Positions 53,919-63,804 are shown, numbered from the stretch's first letter. The stretch is 64,000 nucleotides of DNA from Streptomyces chromofuscus (GCF_015160875.1 NZ_CP063374.1:868001-932000); one strand, 5' to 3'. Made by a program: numbers and translations. Notes: generated by a model not told the origin, from the sequence alone.

Positions 53919-55649
53919 ATGTCTTCATTCGGACACCAGCTCGCCACGTCCGTGCTCGTGGTGGGGGCCGGTGGAGCAGGCCTCCGAGCGGCCATAGAAG
54001 TCGCCGAGGCCGGTGTCGCGGTCGTCGCGGTGGACCGACGCGCGCCCGACGATGTCCACACTGTCCTGGCAACAGGAGGTTTCGAGAGGGTGCCCGCCGC
54101 CGTCGGCGGCCACGACACATGGGCACAACATGCAGCCGACACGTTGCGGGCAAGCCGCTTGCTGGCCGATCCGCGCACCGCGCAGGTCGTGGCCCGCCAC
54201 GCGGCGCGAGAGTTCCACGACGTGGGGCGCTACGGCACGCTCCCCGACCACCGGGGTCATGGCGGGCCCGCCCAGCGCCAGTTCGGTGCCCCCACGTACC
54301 GCCGCACCGTGTCCACCGGCGAGTACACCGGCCCGGAGGTGCAGCGAGCGCTGCGCGAACGCGCACAGCAGCTCGACATCCCCGTCCTGTCCAACGTGTA
54401 CGTCACTCGGCTGCTGGTCGACGACGGGACGGTGTTCGGTGCCTATGGATTCGACCTCGTCGACGGCTCGCGCTACCTCGTGCACGCCGACTCCGTGATC
54501 CTGGCGACCGGGGGGCACACGCGCATCTGGCGGCGTACGTCCTCGCGTCGCCACGAGAACACCGGCGACGCCTTCCGCCTCGCCGTCGAAGCCGGCGCCC
54601 GGCTGCGGGACCCAGAGCTGGTGCAGTTCCACCCCTTCGGGCTGATCAGGCCGGAGAACGCGGCCGGTGTGCTCGTCAGTGAGGCGGCACGCGGCGAGGG
54701 CGGGGTCCTGCTCAACAACCTCGGTGAGCGGTTCATGACGCGCTACGACGCCGAGCGCATGGAGCTCGGCAGCCGGGACAGGGTGACCCTGGCGTGCTAC
54801 ACGGAGATCCGGGAGGGCCGCGGCACGCAGGCCGGCGGCGTGTGGCTCGACCTGTCCCACCTGCCGCGTGAGACGGTCCTGACGCGGCTGCCGCGGGTGC
54901 ACCGGACCCTGTTGGACCTGCAGATGCTCGACATCACCCACGACCCGATCGAGGTCGCGCCGACTGCCCAGTACTCCATGGGCGGTGTCCGGGTCCGGCC
55001 CGAGGACCACAGCACCGATGTCATCGGCCTCTATGTGATCGGGGAGGCGGCCAGTGGTCTGCACGGTGCGAACAGGTTGGAGGAGAACTCCCTGATCGAA
55101 CTGCTCGTCTACGGCCGGATCGCCGGCCGGGCCGCGGCGGAGTACTCGGCCGGGCTCACGGCCCAGCACCGGTCGCCGGCGGCGGTACGCGCCGCTGAGG
55201 CGGACGTGAACCGGCTACTGGCCGCCGACGGCGAACAGAACATCCGCGCGCTGCTACGGTCGGTGCGCCACCTGATGACGGAGTTCGCCGGTGTGGTGCG
55301 GGACGAGAGCGGGCTCGCCACCGGGCTCACCGGACTCGACGAGATCGAGGACCGCATGCAGAACGCGGGTGTGCACATCGACATCGGCGGCTTTCAGGAC
55401 CTCGCGTACGCCTATGACCTCAGGTCCGCCGTTCTCGCCGCTCGCGCGACACTCGAGTGCGCGTTGGAGCGACGGGAGACACGGGGGTGTCACAACCGGT
55501 CGGACCACCCCGATGTCGACCCGGACCTGAGCGTCAATCTGGTGTGGTCCCCGACGGCCGGGGTGCGCCGCGAACCCGTCCCGCCCATCCCCACCCACAT
55601 CGCCGAGTTGATGCACGACGTCTCAGCCGACGCCGAGTCGCTCGAGTAG
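53919..55649 (+). CDS. FAD-binding oxidoreductase, succinate dehydrogenase/fumarate reductase/aspartate oxidase family
   Basis: 576 residues. N-terminal Rossmann: SVLVVGAGGAGLRAAIEVAE. FAD-linked features follow: ILATGGHTRIWRRTSSRRHE, NTGDAFRLAVEAGARLRDPE, VQFHPFG, and near the C-terminus YSMGGVRVRPEDHSTDVIGL with YVIGEAASGLHGANRLEENS. The C-terminal helical domain is present, but the catalytic Arg/His arrangement cannot be checked by eye. No iron-sulfur or membrane partner gene is adjacent, so it is more like a soluble fumarate reductase or L-aspartate oxidase than a complex II subunit. The promoter places it in the inferred ECF41 regulon. Confidence 0.87.
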   Translation: MSSFGHQLATSVLVVGAGGAGLRAAIEVAEAGVAVVAVDRRAPDDVHTVLATGGFERVPAAVGGHDTWAQHAADTLRASRLLADPRTAQVVARHAAREFHDVGRYGTLPDHRGHGGPAQRQFGAPTYRRTVSTGEYTGPEVQRALRERAQQLDIPVLSNVYVTRLLVDDGTVFGAYGFDLVDGSRYLVHADSVILATGGHTRIWRRTSSRRHENTGDAFRLAVEAGARLRDPELVQFHPFGLIRPENAAGVLVSEAARGEGGVLLNNLGERFMTRYDAERMELGSRDRVTLACYTEIREGRGTQAGGVWLDLSHLPRETVLTRLPRVHRTLLDLQMLDITHDPIEVAPTAQYSMGGVRVRPEDHSTDVIGLYVIGEAASGLHGANRLEENSLIELLVYGRIAGRAAAEYSAGLTAQHRSPAAVRAAEADVNRLLAADGEQNIRALLRSVRHLMTEFAGVVRDESGLATGLTGLDEIEDRMQNAGVHIDIGGFQDLAYAYDLRSAVLAARATLECALERRETRGCHNRSDHPDVDPDLSVNLVWSPTAGVRREPVPPIPTHIAELMHDVSADAESLE

Positions 55650-55689
55650 GAGACTGCGCGGTCCCGTCCTCGGTGGACGGCCGAGCCGC

Positions 55690-56094
55690 CTATCCACGGC
55701 CGCCGCGCTGCGAGGCCGGCGGCGTGTCCGGCAGGTGGCGGGACGCCCACCCGGCCAGCTCACTGAGGATGGGCATCAGAGCCTTCCCGTCCGGGGTGAG
55801 GCAGTAGCGGACCGTGACGGGCGGGCCGGGCTCCACCTCGCGGAGAGTGAGACCAGCGGCGGACAGTTCGGAGAGCCGCTCCGAGAGGACGGAGTCGCTG
55901 ATGCCTTCCACCGCGCGCCGCAACTCGGCATAACCCAGTGGTCCGTGCTGCAGGGTGGCAAGGATGACGCCGTTCCACCGCTTGCCGAGAAAGCCGAACG
56001 CCTTGATCAGCGCGCCGTCACAGGCCGCCGGATGATGCTGTCCCGCACTGGCGCCGCCCAAGGCAGCCGATCGGGTGTCCTTTGCTTCCTCCAT
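55690..56094 (-). CDS. HxlR-family transcriptional regulator
   Basis: 134 residues. DGALIKAFGFLGKRWNGVIL begins the fold, and LQHGPLGYAELRRAVEGISD then SVLSERLSELSAAGLTLREV is the winged helix. A conserved Cys in ACDGALIKAF is at the position where some HxlR proteins sense electrophiles or disulfide stress. It is divergent from the nitroreductase gene (104 bp), its probable target. ATG at 56094. Confidence 0.9.
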   Translation of the reverse strand: MEEAKDTRSAALGGASAGQHHPAACDGALIKAFGFLGKRWNGVILATLQHGPLGYAELRRAVEGISDSVLSERLSELSAAGLTLREVEPGPPVTVRYCLTPDGKALMPILSELAGWASRHLPDTPPASQRGGRG

Positions 56095-56198
56095 GCCCTC
56101 AGGGTAACCGGGTGCTATCGTGCGTGAGGTCACTCTGTTTTCCGTAGCGGCCAGTATTTTCGCTGCTACTCCATTACGACGAGTACGGAGATTCCCGC

Positions 56199-56807
56199 AT
56201 GTCCGTCCCCGCAACCCTTCCCCGCATCAACGACGAGGCCCGCGCTGCGCTCTTCACCGACGCACGCACCGTGTACTCCTTCGCCGGCACACCCGTGGAC
56301 GACGAGACGCTGACCGGCATCTGGGAGCTCGCCCGCTGGGCCCCGACCGCCGCGAACATGCAGCCACTGCGTGTCCTGTACATCCGTACGCCCGAAGGCA
56401 AGGAGCGCCTGCTCCCGCACCTCGACGAAGGGAACCGGCCCAAGTCGGCCTCCGCGCCCGTCGTCGCGGTCCTTGCCGTGGACAACCGCTTCCACGACCA
56501 CATCCCGCACATCGTGCCGATCCGCCCGGAGATGAAGGACCACTTCGAAGGCGAGCCCGCCCAGCGCGAGGGCATCACGTCCTTCAACGGGCCGCTCCAG
56601 GCCGGCTACTTCATCCTCGCCGTCCGCGCCTCCGGTCTGGCCGCCGGACCGATGGCCGGCTTCGACCCGGCCGGGATCGACAAGGAGTTCTTCCCGGACA
56701 GCGACTGGCGCTCCATCCTCGTCGTCAACATCGGCCACCCGGCCGGCGCTCCGGAGTTCGACCGCATGCCGCGCCTGGCCCACGAGCACGTCCTCACCTG
56801 GGCCTGA
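56199..56807 (+). CDS. Nitroreductase-family oxidoreductase (RutE/HadB-like)
   Basis: 202 residues. FMN-binding pattern: RTVYSFAGTPVDDETLTGIW, ELARWAPTAANMQPLRVLYI, later GLAAGPMAGFDPAGIDKEFF and IGHPAGAPEF. Most like malonic-semialdehyde-reductase-type enzymes; it may reduce nitro compounds, quinones or aldehydes with NAD(P)H. GAGATTCCCGC precedes the ATG. Divergent HxlR gene suggests local induction. Confidence 0.9.
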   Translation: MSVPATLPRINDEARAALFTDARTVYSFAGTPVDDETLTGIWELARWAPTAANMQPLRVLYIRTPEGKERLLPHLDEGNRPKSASAPVVAVLAVDNRFHDHIPHIVPIRPEMKDHFEGEPAQREGITSFNGPLQAGYFILAVRASGLAAGPMAGFDPAGIDKEFFPDSDWRSILVVNIGHPAGAPEFDRMPRLAHEHVLTWA

Positions 56808-57045
56808 CACCCGGGCACAGCCATGGCCCCGGTACCTGCTCGCACCCTCCACTTCTTCACGGAGCGGTGAGGGCCTCGGCACGTGTGCCGGCGCGAAACT
56901 CCCCGGCGCGCGGAAGATCCGGGACGCCGGGAATCGACCCCGTCGGCACCAGTCGATGCACGTCGAGTTCGGCGGACCTTCCCGTGCGGACGGCGGTGGT
57001 GGACTCACGGCACACAAGGGGCCGGCGTTCCACTCGTCGTCTTCC

Positions 57046-57903
57046 TCACGGTCCGCCCGTGACGGGCGTCCCCGGCGTGATCGGCAGGAGGGACAGCAGC
57101 CGCAGGCTGGTGTGGCTCTCGGTTCCCGGAGTCGCGGTGTAGACCACGAGCCGCTGGGACTGGTCGGGGTCGACCAGCGTCTGGCAGTGCAGTTCCAGCG
57201 TCCCGACCTGCGGATGCCGGAAGCGCTTGGAGGCGCAGTAGGGCCCCAGCACGGGGCGCTCGCGCCAGATCTCGGCGAACTCGGGGCTTTCCCTGTTCAG
57301 CGCCTCCACGAACTCGGCAGCACGCGATTCGCCGCCGTCACGGGTGTAGGCGCCGTGCAGGTCCGCCACCATGAGACGACTCTGCTCGGCGTGGTCGTCC
57401 TCGGGGTGGATCAGGCGGGAGGCGGGGTCGGTGAACCAGCGGTAATGGGCACTGCGTGCGAGTCCGGTGTGGGCCGTCTCGTCACCCAGCAGCGCCACCG
57501 CCGGGCGCGTCTGCTTGAGCGTCTCGCCCAGGTGGTTCATCACCTGGGCAGGGGTGTCCTCGAGCCGGTCCAGGATGCGCATCATCCCGGGATTGATGTG
57601 GTCGCCGCGCCGGGTGCGGTGTGGCAGGGCGTGGCCGGCGAGCTGGAAGAGGAGGTCGCGCTCCTCCAGGGACAGGTGCAGTCCGCGGGCCATCGCGGCG
57701 AGCATCTGCTCGGACGGATGGGGACCTCGCGGCTGCTCGAGCCGGCTGTAGTAGTCGACCGACATGTCGCAGAGTGCCGCGACCTCCTCGCGTCGCAGGC
57801 CTCCGGTACGCCTGCGACGGCCGCGGGGCAGCCCGACGTCCTCCGGTTGCAGGGCCTCGCGGCGCGCCCGGAGAAAGGCTGCAAGTGCTGCCCGGTCCGC
57901 CAT
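57046..57903 (-). CDS. XRE-family regulator with MmyB-like ligand-binding domain
   Basis: 285 residues. Helix-turn-helix at about 5-70 (LAAFLRARREALQPEDVGLP, TGGLRREEVAALCDMSVDYY, YSRLEQPRGPHPSEQMLAAM). A C-terminal PAS-like MmyB ligand-binding domain follows (VMNHLGETLKQTRPAVALLG, then RWFTDPASRLIHPEDDHAEQ). These proteins often repress a neighbouring dehydrogenase or short-chain reductase gene; here the candidate is the aldehyde dehydrogenase at 58261, downstream on its promoter side. GAAAGGACAACC precedes the ATG. Confidence 0.92.
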   Translation of the reverse strand: MADRAALAAFLRARREALQPEDVGLPRGRRRRTGGLRREEVAALCDMSVDYYSRLEQPRGPHPSEQMLAAMARGLHLSLEERDLLFQLAGHALPHRTRRGDHINPGMMRILDRLEDTPAQVMNHLGETLKQTRPAVALLGDETAHTGLARSAHYRWFTDPASRLIHPEDDHAEQSRLMVADLHGAYTRDGGESRAAEFVEALNRESPEFAEIWRERPVLGPYCASKRFRHPQVGTLELHCQTLVDPDQSQRLVVYTATPGTESHTSLRLLSLLPITPGTPVTGGP

Positions 57904-58260
57904 GGTTGTCCTTTCTCACGGGGCCGTGCCGCCACGACGGGATGTGCCGGTGCACGGATGTCCGGGACGGGCTCGCGGGAACGGGAGAGGGCTCACGGGA
58001 TGCGTGCGCCGCATCGGCGCGGCCGTCGCTCATGACGTCGACGATGTGAACAATGCGGCCAGGACTCCTCATTCCCCGGAACAGTGTGTTTCCCCGGGCC
58101 GGCCAGGTGGATCGAGGGGGAGGATCTCTGGCAGCGTTGTTCCGCCGCAGGGCCTAAGGCGCCGGCGGCCGTGGCGAAGGTGTGTTCGTCCACGGCCGCC
58201 CTCCATTCGGACCGGGCGACGAAACCCCCGCTGTCCGGGGGGTGACGGCGACGCGGTCCG
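57904..58260. other. Upstream region of the XRE gene
   Basis: 357 bp, no gene. Contains the XRE promoter. No conserved site identified. Confidence 0.45.
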
Positions 58261-59694
58261 TCAGCGGGTGATCGCCTTGGTCTCGAGGAACTCCTCAAGA
58301 CCGGCACGGCCCATCTCCCGGCCGTTGCCGGACTGCTTGTACCCGCCGAACGGGGCCTGGAAGTTGTGCTGTCCACCGTTGACGTCGACTTGGCCGACGC
58401 GCAGGCGCCGGGCGATCGCCACGGCGTGGTGCTCGTCACCGGTCACCGCGGCGTTGAGTCCGTAGATCGTGCCGTTGGCGATCTCGACGGCGTGGTCGTC
58501 GTCGACGTAGGGGATGACGACGAGGACCGGGCCGAAGATCTCTTCCTGGGCGATGACCGACTCGGGGTCGACGTCGGAGAAGATCGTGGGCTTGACGTAG
58601 GCACCGGTCTCGAAGCCCTCCGGCCGACCGGGGCCGCCGACCACGAGCGTGGCGCCGTCGGCGATGCCACGCCGGATGTAGTCGTCGACGCGCCGGCGCT
58701 GGGTCTCCGAGGCGAGCGGGCCGATCCGCGTGGCCTCGTCGGCGGGATCACCGACGACGTATTCCTCGGCCGCTGCCCGGAGCTTCTCGACAACGGTCTC
58801 CTGGAGGCCCTCGGGCACCAGCATGCGCACGTAGGCGCCGCAGGCCTGACCGCCGTTGGCCCAGGCGAAAGCCAGTCCGCGAGCGACGGCGGAGTCGAGG
58901 TCGGCCTCGGGGAGGACGATGTGGGCCGCCTTGCCACCCAGTTCGAGTGCGACCCGCTTGATGGTGCCGGACGCGGCGACGGAGACGCTTCTGCCGGCGC
59001 GGGTGGATCCGGTGAACGAGATCATGTCGATCTTCGGATGGCGGGAGAGGGCCTCACCGACGACCTGGCCGGTGCCCTGCACCACGTTGAACACACCGTT
59101 GGGCAGACCCGCCTCGGTGGCGATCTCCGCGAACATCCGGGCGCTGAGGGGAGACAGCTCCGAGGGCTTGAGGACGACGGTGTTGCCCGCCAGCATCGCG
59201 GGGACGACCTTGGTCACGAGCTGCTGGAGCGGGAAGTTCCACGGGGTGATGGCCCCGACCACGCCGATGGGCTCGCGGATGACGAGCGAGTTCTCGACCA
59301 CCTCCGTCCACTCGAACTGCTCGGCCGCTGCGATCGCGGCCAAGGTCGACGCGACGGGGAAGCCCACCTGTGCCTGCCGGGAGAAGGCGATCGGGGCGCC
59401 CATCTCCTGGGTGATGGTGGCCGCCAGTTCCTCGCTGTGCTTCTGCAGGCCCTCGGCCAGGCGCCGCATGACGTCCGCCCGCTGCTGCGGAGACGTCGAC
59501 GCCCATCCGGGGAAGGCGGCGACCGCGGCCTCGACCGCCGTGTCCAGGTCTTCGGCCGTGCCCTCCCGCACCGCGGCGATGACGGATTCGTCGGCGGGAT
59601 TCACCACGTCGATCAGCGGCCCGGAGCCGGGGACGGCGCGGCCGTCGATCCAGTGGGACGGAGTCGGGAAGGGAACCTCGGGGTTTTCGTTCAT
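58261..59694 (-). CDS. NAD(P)-dependent aldehyde dehydrogenase
   Basis: 477 residues. Catalytic Glu in LELGGKAAHIVLPEADL and catalytic Cys in NGGQACGAYVRMLVP (FANGGQ is the usual loop). Cofactor segment: TPWNFPLQQLVTKVVPAMLA, then KPSELSPLSARMFAEIATEA and SFTGSTRAG. Full length for the family. Oxidises aldehydes to acids with NAD(P)+; the substrate is unknown. The ATG at 59694 is chosen because the family starts there. Confidence 0.94.
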   Translation of the reverse strand: MNENPEVPFPTPSHWIDGRAVPGSGPLIDVVNPADESVIAAVREGTAEDLDTAVEAAVAAFPGWASTSPQQRADVMRRLAEGLQKHSEELAATITQEMGAPIAFSRQAQVGFPVASTLAAIAAAEQFEWTEVVENSLVIREPIGVVGAITPWNFPLQQLVTKVVPAMLAGNTVVLKPSELSPLSARMFAEIATEAGLPNGVFNVVQGTGQVVGEALSRHPKIDMISFTGSTRAGRSVSVAASGTIKRVALELGGKAAHIVLPEADLDSAVARGLAFAWANGGQACGAYVRMLVPEGLQETVVEKLRAAAEEYVVGDPADEATRIGPLASETQRRRVDDYIRRGIADGATLVVGGPGRPEGFETGAYVKPTIFSDVDPESVIAQEEIFGPVLVVIPYVDDDHAVEIANGTIYGLNAAVTGDEHHAVAIARRLRVGQVDVNGGQHNFQAPFGGYKQSGNGREMGRAGLEEFLETKAITR

Positions 59695-59818
59695 GCGGCC
59701 AAGAGAACATCGCTCGCCGCGGGGCATCCATGCCTTCCCATGCCCATGATCCGCGTCACTCGCATGGCATGCCCCGGCCGGTCGGCGGGACAGTGGTTCC
59801 GCACACCACGGCCTACGG

Positions 59819-60211
59819 TCACCAGGAGCCGTCCAGGCACGTGCGCCCTACGGCATCCACCGTGATCCTCCGCACCTCGATGTGCTCTGCCGTCGCAGGG
59901 ATTCCGCCCCGCGCCCGCCGCTCCTGGGCGCTGTTGGCGCGCTCCATGGCGGCGTGCACCGCTTCGGGGACGTCATGGGCCTCGTCCACCACGTAGTACA
60001 TCCAGATCACACGGGACGCGCTGGGCCGGAACGGCACGCCGATCAGCCATTTCTCGGGCTGCGCGAGCCCAGCGTGGAAATGGGGCTGGGGATCCCGCTC
60101 CGTCCGGTCTGCAACGCGGGGAGCGGAGTCGGCGGCAGGGGTGCCCTCCTCCACGGAGAACCCTGTGTCGGCACTGTCCCTGAAGATGGGACGGTCCATA
60201 TCGAGCAGCAT
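59819..60211 (-). CDS. Conserved hypothetical protein, ECF41-type promoter upstream
   Basis: 130 residues, soluble. Core: PHFHAGLAQPEKWLIGVPFR, then PSASRVIWMYYVVDEAHDVP and IEVRRITVDAVGRTCLDGS. The second half resembles the Streptomyces DUF5954 pattern, but I am not certain. GGAGAC lies about 10 bases before the ATG at 60211. Its transcript would begin at about 60302 from the site at 60309-60335. Confidence 0.65.
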   Translation of the reverse strand: MLLDMDRPIFRDSADTGFSVEEGTPAADSAPRVADRTERDPQPHFHAGLAQPEKWLIGVPFRPSASRVIWMYYVVDEAHDVPEAVHAAMERANSAQERRARGGIPATAEHIEVRRITVDAVGRTCLDGSW

Positions 60212-60500
60212 GCGATCTCGTCTCCTCTCCGCCTCCGATGTCACGCCGGTTCGTCCTGACCCCCGGAACATCAGCGCGTAGCCAAGAATTAGCGGTTCCT
60301 CCCCTTCTGATGGAATAGCCCTCCGATATGTGACAAACAGCACGAAAGTGGAGGTGAGTGCGGGGGGGGCGGACGCCACCGCCAAGGCCGCTCACCTGCC
60401 GAGCGGCAGGACGCCGTCGAGCGGGCGGTCCACCTGCTGACGGAGACGCTGCCGCCGGGGCGACGCGCGGCCCGAAGTCGGCCTCGTCGCTGCCGACGAC
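60212..60500. other. Promoter region and decayed sequence upstream of the hypothetical gene
   Basis: 289 bp containing the minus-strand ECF41-type site and no intact gene. Confidence 0.45.
60309..60335 (-). promoter_or_regulatory. ECF41-type promoter for the gene at 59819
   Basis: On the minus strand: TGTCACA (60335-60329), 16 bp, CATC (60312-60309). Confidence 0.55.
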
Positions 60501-60605
60501 CTACAGGGTGACCAGGTGCTCGATCCCGTTCGACCGGGCGGCGGAGATCAGGTGGCCGGTGATCCGGGAGAAGAAGTCGACGGCGGCCTTCTTCCTCGTC
60601 GTGAC
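60501..60605 (-). pseudogene. Fragment of an NmrA-like gene (fourth paralog)
   Basis: RKKAAVDFFSRITGHLISAA then RSNGIEHLVTL reads like the middle of the NmrA paralogs (MEFFRTSTTNLLAAEAEAGV then THHVALSIVG) but stops at once. No nucleotide-binding N-terminus or remainder is present. Confidence 0.5.
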
Positions 60606-60737
60606 GATGTTCGTCCCCCCCTCCGGACAGGGCGCACACGGCTGTGCACGGCCGTGCGGTCGGTGCGCGGCACCCGCAGCCGTACCGCGTCGATGCCTCG
60701 CGGCATGAGGCCCGCACGGTTTTCCCCTCGGGCCGGC

Positions 60738-60764
60738 TGTCACACGCGCGCACGCCGCTCGGTC
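60738..60764 (+). promoter_or_regulatory. ECF41-type promoter for the OsmC gene
   Basis: TGTCACA (60738-60744), 16 bp, GGTC (60761-60764), about 55 bp before the ATG. Confidence 0.75.
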
Positions 60765-60825
60765 ACTGCGGAAGAGGGACGAGCCCCACACCATGGTCCC
60801 CGCGCCCCGGCCGAGAGGAAGACCC

Positions 60826-61233
60826 ATGACCACGCGCCTCGTGTCCGTTGCCGAAGGCAGACGATTCACCCGCTCGATCGCGATCGGCACGCACACACTC
60901 ACGGCCGACGAACCCGAGCCCATCGGCACCGATGCCGGTCCCACCCCGGGAGAGCTGCTTCTGGCCGCGCTGGGGTCCTGCACTTCCATGGCTGTGCGGG
61001 CCTACGCGGACCGACACCGCTGGCCACTCGAGCGTATCGACGTGGCCGTGCGGTTCGCGGAACAAGGACGCATCGTCAAGAACGTCGGGCTGACCGGTGA
61101 CCTGGATCCGGCTCAGCGGGAGCAGTTGCTGGCAGCCGCCGGACGCTGTCCCGTGCACCGCCTGCTGACCAAGGACCTCACGATCGTCACCGTACCCACT
61201 TTGCTGGCGGAACCGGACGCGTCTCACGCCTAG
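60826..61233 (+). CDS. OsmC/Ohr-family peroxidase
   Basis: 135 residues, the OsmC-fold with both redox Cys: LAALGSCTSMAVRAYA (about residue 51) and AGRCPVHRLL (about 111). The family reduces organic hydroperoxides; this sequence is closer to the YhfA/OsmC subgroup than to Ohr. GAGAGGAAGACCC precedes the ATG at 60826. The ECF41-type promoter upstream places it in the inferred regulon, and a hydroperoxide reductase suits a SigJ-type stress response. Confidence 0.92.
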   Translation: MTTRLVSVAEGRRFTRSIAIGTHTLTADEPEPIGTDAGPTPGELLLAALGSCTSMAVRAYADRHRWPLERIDVAVRFAEQGRIVKNVGLTGDLDPAQREQLLAAAGRCPVHRLLTKDLTIVTVPTLLAEPDASHA

Positions 61234-61248
61234 GGCCTGTCGTTCCGA

Positions 61249-62430
61249 TCAGGTCGCAGGGAGTCGACGGTGCTGATCGGTGCCGGTGAGCAGGGTCAGG
61301 ACGTCGTCGCCACGCCTACGCGTTGCATCGAGCCGATCTCCTTGCGGGAGGAGGTGCCCAGCTTCGCGAAGACCTTGCGCAACGGCATTCGACTGTGTGG
61401 CGGCTGAGGAACAGTCGGGCGGCGATCTCCCGGCTCGTGAAGCCACCGGGGCACGTCGCGCGATCTCGACCTCTTTCGCGGTGAGAACCGCCGACGTCGG
61501 AGCGGCCTGTTTGCGTACCTTCACCCCTGCGGCCTGCAGCTCCCGTCGCGCGCGCTCCGCGAATGCCTCGGCCCCGGCTGCGCCGAGCATCTCGTGTGCC
61601 TCGCTCAGGTGGGATCGAGCCTCCGCCCGTCGCTGTTCCCGCCGCAGCCACTCACCGTAGCGAAGCCGTGCCCGGGCGCTGTCCATGCCGGCCTGCGCCG
61701 TGTCCAGCTGCTCGATCGCTTCCTGATGCAGGCTGTCGGCGGCCCGCCCTTTTCACCAGGGCACGAGTGGCTGCGGAGATGCCGAGCGCCCAACGGGTTC
61801 CGCTCACCTGGGCCATCTCCTCCCACGTCCGCGCAGCCTCGGTCGCACGCGCGGTCCGCCCAGCGTGCGGCCGCTTCGACGAGTTCCACCCGGGACTGGA
61901 GGGACAGTGGTCGAGCGGACCGGTGACGACCGATTCGAGGAGTCTGCGGGAGTCGTGCTCGTTCAGTCCACGCACGGCGAGCTCGGGCAGGTCGGCGAAG
62001 ATTGCGCGGGATCCCGGACTCGCGGACGGCCAGGACGAGCAGAACCGATTCGGCGAGCAGCCGGCGGGCGACGAACTCCAAGGCCTGGGCCGACACACGG
62101 TCCAGCCACTGCGCGTCGTCGACCAGGCAGAGCAACGGCTCGTCGCCGACGGTCCCGGCGAGCAGACTCAGGGTCCAGGCTGACCAGAAAGCGGTCGGGC
62201 GCATCACCGACCTGCATCCCGAACGCCGTGCGCCCTTGTGAGACGCGATCCGGTCCCGTTCCTTCCGGCCCGCCGTCATCCGCTTCACCGCGCTCGTCGT
62301 TCCGACCTGGGCAGCGCTTGCCGAGGAGCGGGACGACCGCGCAGAACGAACCGGCGGGACACCGTTCGGGACGCGCATCCCGGCCGGCGCGCACGTGGCT
62401 GGAAGCCTCTGCTACCGACCCGCGCGGCAC
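61249..62430 (-). pseudogene. LuxR/LAL regulator remnant, paralog of the gene at 50888
   Basis: Pieces of the same architecture lie in different minus-strand frames. LCLVDDAQWLDRVSAQALEF with VARRLLAESVLLVLAVRESG is the Walker B region, RARLRYGEWLRREQRRAEAR with SHLSEAHEMLGAAGAEAFAE is a helical-repeat part, and GGFTSREIAARLFLSRHTVE is the LuxR helix-turn-helix. At least three base shifts separate them, the Walker A N-terminus is missing, and the middle (about 300 residues) is largely deleted. Clearly inactive. Confidence 0.8.
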
Positions 62431-62452
62431 CAACCGATGACGCCTCGACGGA

Positions 62453-62794
62453 TCAGGTCACCGATCCCACGACGACTGCCGTGCACACGAACGTCAACAC
62501 GGTGATCACTGCCATGGCGATCAGTGTCCCTCGCAGCCATCGCCCGAACCGAACGCGGTTCGCCGCCTCTACGGCGCCGATGCTGTCGGCGATGTGCTTC
62601 GTCACCAAGCGGGCCACGTACTTCTGCTCCTCGAGATACCACAGCTCGATATCCCTCTTCTGCGCATGGGTCAGCCCGTCCGTCTGCTCGGTGAAGGCAG
62701 CCACGCGTCGGCGAGCGGCACTGAGATGAGCCGCCCGGTACAGATAAGCCTCTATGTCGACCAGTCCACGAGCGGCCTGCTCGTTCGTGTTCAT
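62453..62794 (-). CDS. Small C-terminally anchored membrane protein (paralog of 34931)
   Basis: 113 residues. GLVDIEAYLYRAAHLSAARR, DIELWYLEEQKYVARLVTKH and one membrane helix (LIAMAVITVLTFVCTAVVVG) match the protein encoded at 34931. Start ATG at 62794, preceded by GGGAGAGCATC. No function known to me. It sits just beside the LuxR pseudogene. Confidence 0.75.
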   Translation of the reverse strand: MNTNEQAARGLVDIEAYLYRAAHLSAARRRVAAFTEQTDGLTHAQKRDIELWYLEEQKYVARLVTKHIADSIGAVEAANRVRFGRWLRGTLIAMAVITVLTFVCTAVVVGSVT

Positions 62795-63084
62795 GATGCT
62801 CTCCCAGAGTCCGTGGCCCGGTGCTCCGCACACCGCGCCCTTCGCGTCGGTGCACCCCATGAAGTCGGTTTACCCATGGAGTGGACCGATGAGCCCGGCC
62901 ACGTGGGACTCGCGTGCGGCCGGGTCCCGGTCGTCGGTGCCGTGGTCCTCGTCGCCGGTGCGTGCCGCATGGTCCTCTTCATGGATGCGTGGCACCTGAC
63001 CGCATGTCACACGGTCAGGCACCAGAAGGGAAACGGCCGTCGGCACGCGCTCCCCGACGGTCCGGTGCGCTGGGCGCCGGCCGC

Positions 63085-63804
63085 TCAGCCGGTCGCCTGC
63101 GCCGCCTCGTTGATCAGGCGCGCCACGTCACCGGGACGAGAGACGCTGACGGCGTGGGAAGCGGACACGCTCACCACCGTGGCCTCCGCGCGCTCGGCCA
63201 TGAACGTCTGGGCCTGCGGCGGGATGTTCCGGTCGTCGGTGGCCACGAGAACCCAGGACGGGACGTCCTTCCACGCCGGGGTGGCAGAGCCCTCCGCCAG
63301 CGCGGCATCGGTCACGGGTCGCTGGGTGGCGGCCATGATCGCCGCGGTCTCCTCGGGGACGTCCGCGGCGAACTGCTGGTGGAATTTGCTCTTCTCGATG
63401 TAGAGATCCGCGCCCTGGCTCCCGTCGGGCAGGGTGATCGGCACCGGGTGGAGCGCCTCCCCGAGGGTGCTGCCCGGGAACTTGCCGGCCAGGGTGATCG
63501 CGCTTTCGCCTTCGTCCGGCAGGAAGGCCGCGACGAAGACGAGTGCCGTGACGTTGTCGAGTCCCCTGGCGGCGTTACTGATGACCGCGCCGCCGTAGGA
63601 GTGGCCGGCGAGGACCACAGGGCCCTCGATGGAGGCGACGAGTTGTCTGACGTACTCGCTGTCTCCAGCCAGTCCGCGCAGCGGATTGCTCGCGGCCACC
63701 ACCGGGTAGCCGTGGGACTGGAGCTTGTCGACGACGCCGTTCCAGCTGGAGGAGTCCGCGAAAGCGCCGTGGACGAGGACGATGGTGGGCTTCTGTGCAC
63801 TCAT
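63085..63804 (-). CDS. Alpha/beta hydrolase, small serine esterase type
   Basis: 239 residues. Oxyanion HGAFADSSSW, nucleophile elbow VVLAGHSYGGAVISNAA (Ser about 71), acid in LVATDDRNIPPQAQ (Asp) and the catalytic His in SVSASHAVSVSRPGD. Hydrolyses small esters or similar; several close relatives are annotated as methyl esterase-like stress genes. AAGGCCACTCCC precedes the ATG at 63804. No ECF41-type promoter was found upstream. Confidence 0.92.
   Translation of the reverse strand: MSAQKPTIVLVHGAFADSSSWNGVVDKLQSHGYPVVAASNPLRGLAGDSEYVRQLVASIEGPVVLAGHSYGGAVISNAARGLDNVTALVFVAAFLPDEGESAITLAGKFPGSTLGEALHPVPITLPDGSQGADLYIEKSKFHQQFAADVPEETAAIMAATQRPVTDAALAEGSATPAWKDVPSWVLVATDDRNIPPQAQTFMAERAEATVVSVSASHAVSVSRPGDVARLINEAAQATG

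Noticed and set aside
55488..55494. TGTCACA as an ECF41 promoter
   Set aside because: It lies inside the FAD reductase gene and is followed by CGAT, not a GTC -10.
63005..63011. TGTCACA as an ECF41 promoter
   Set aside because: 16 bp later reads GGGA, and no plus-strand gene follows.
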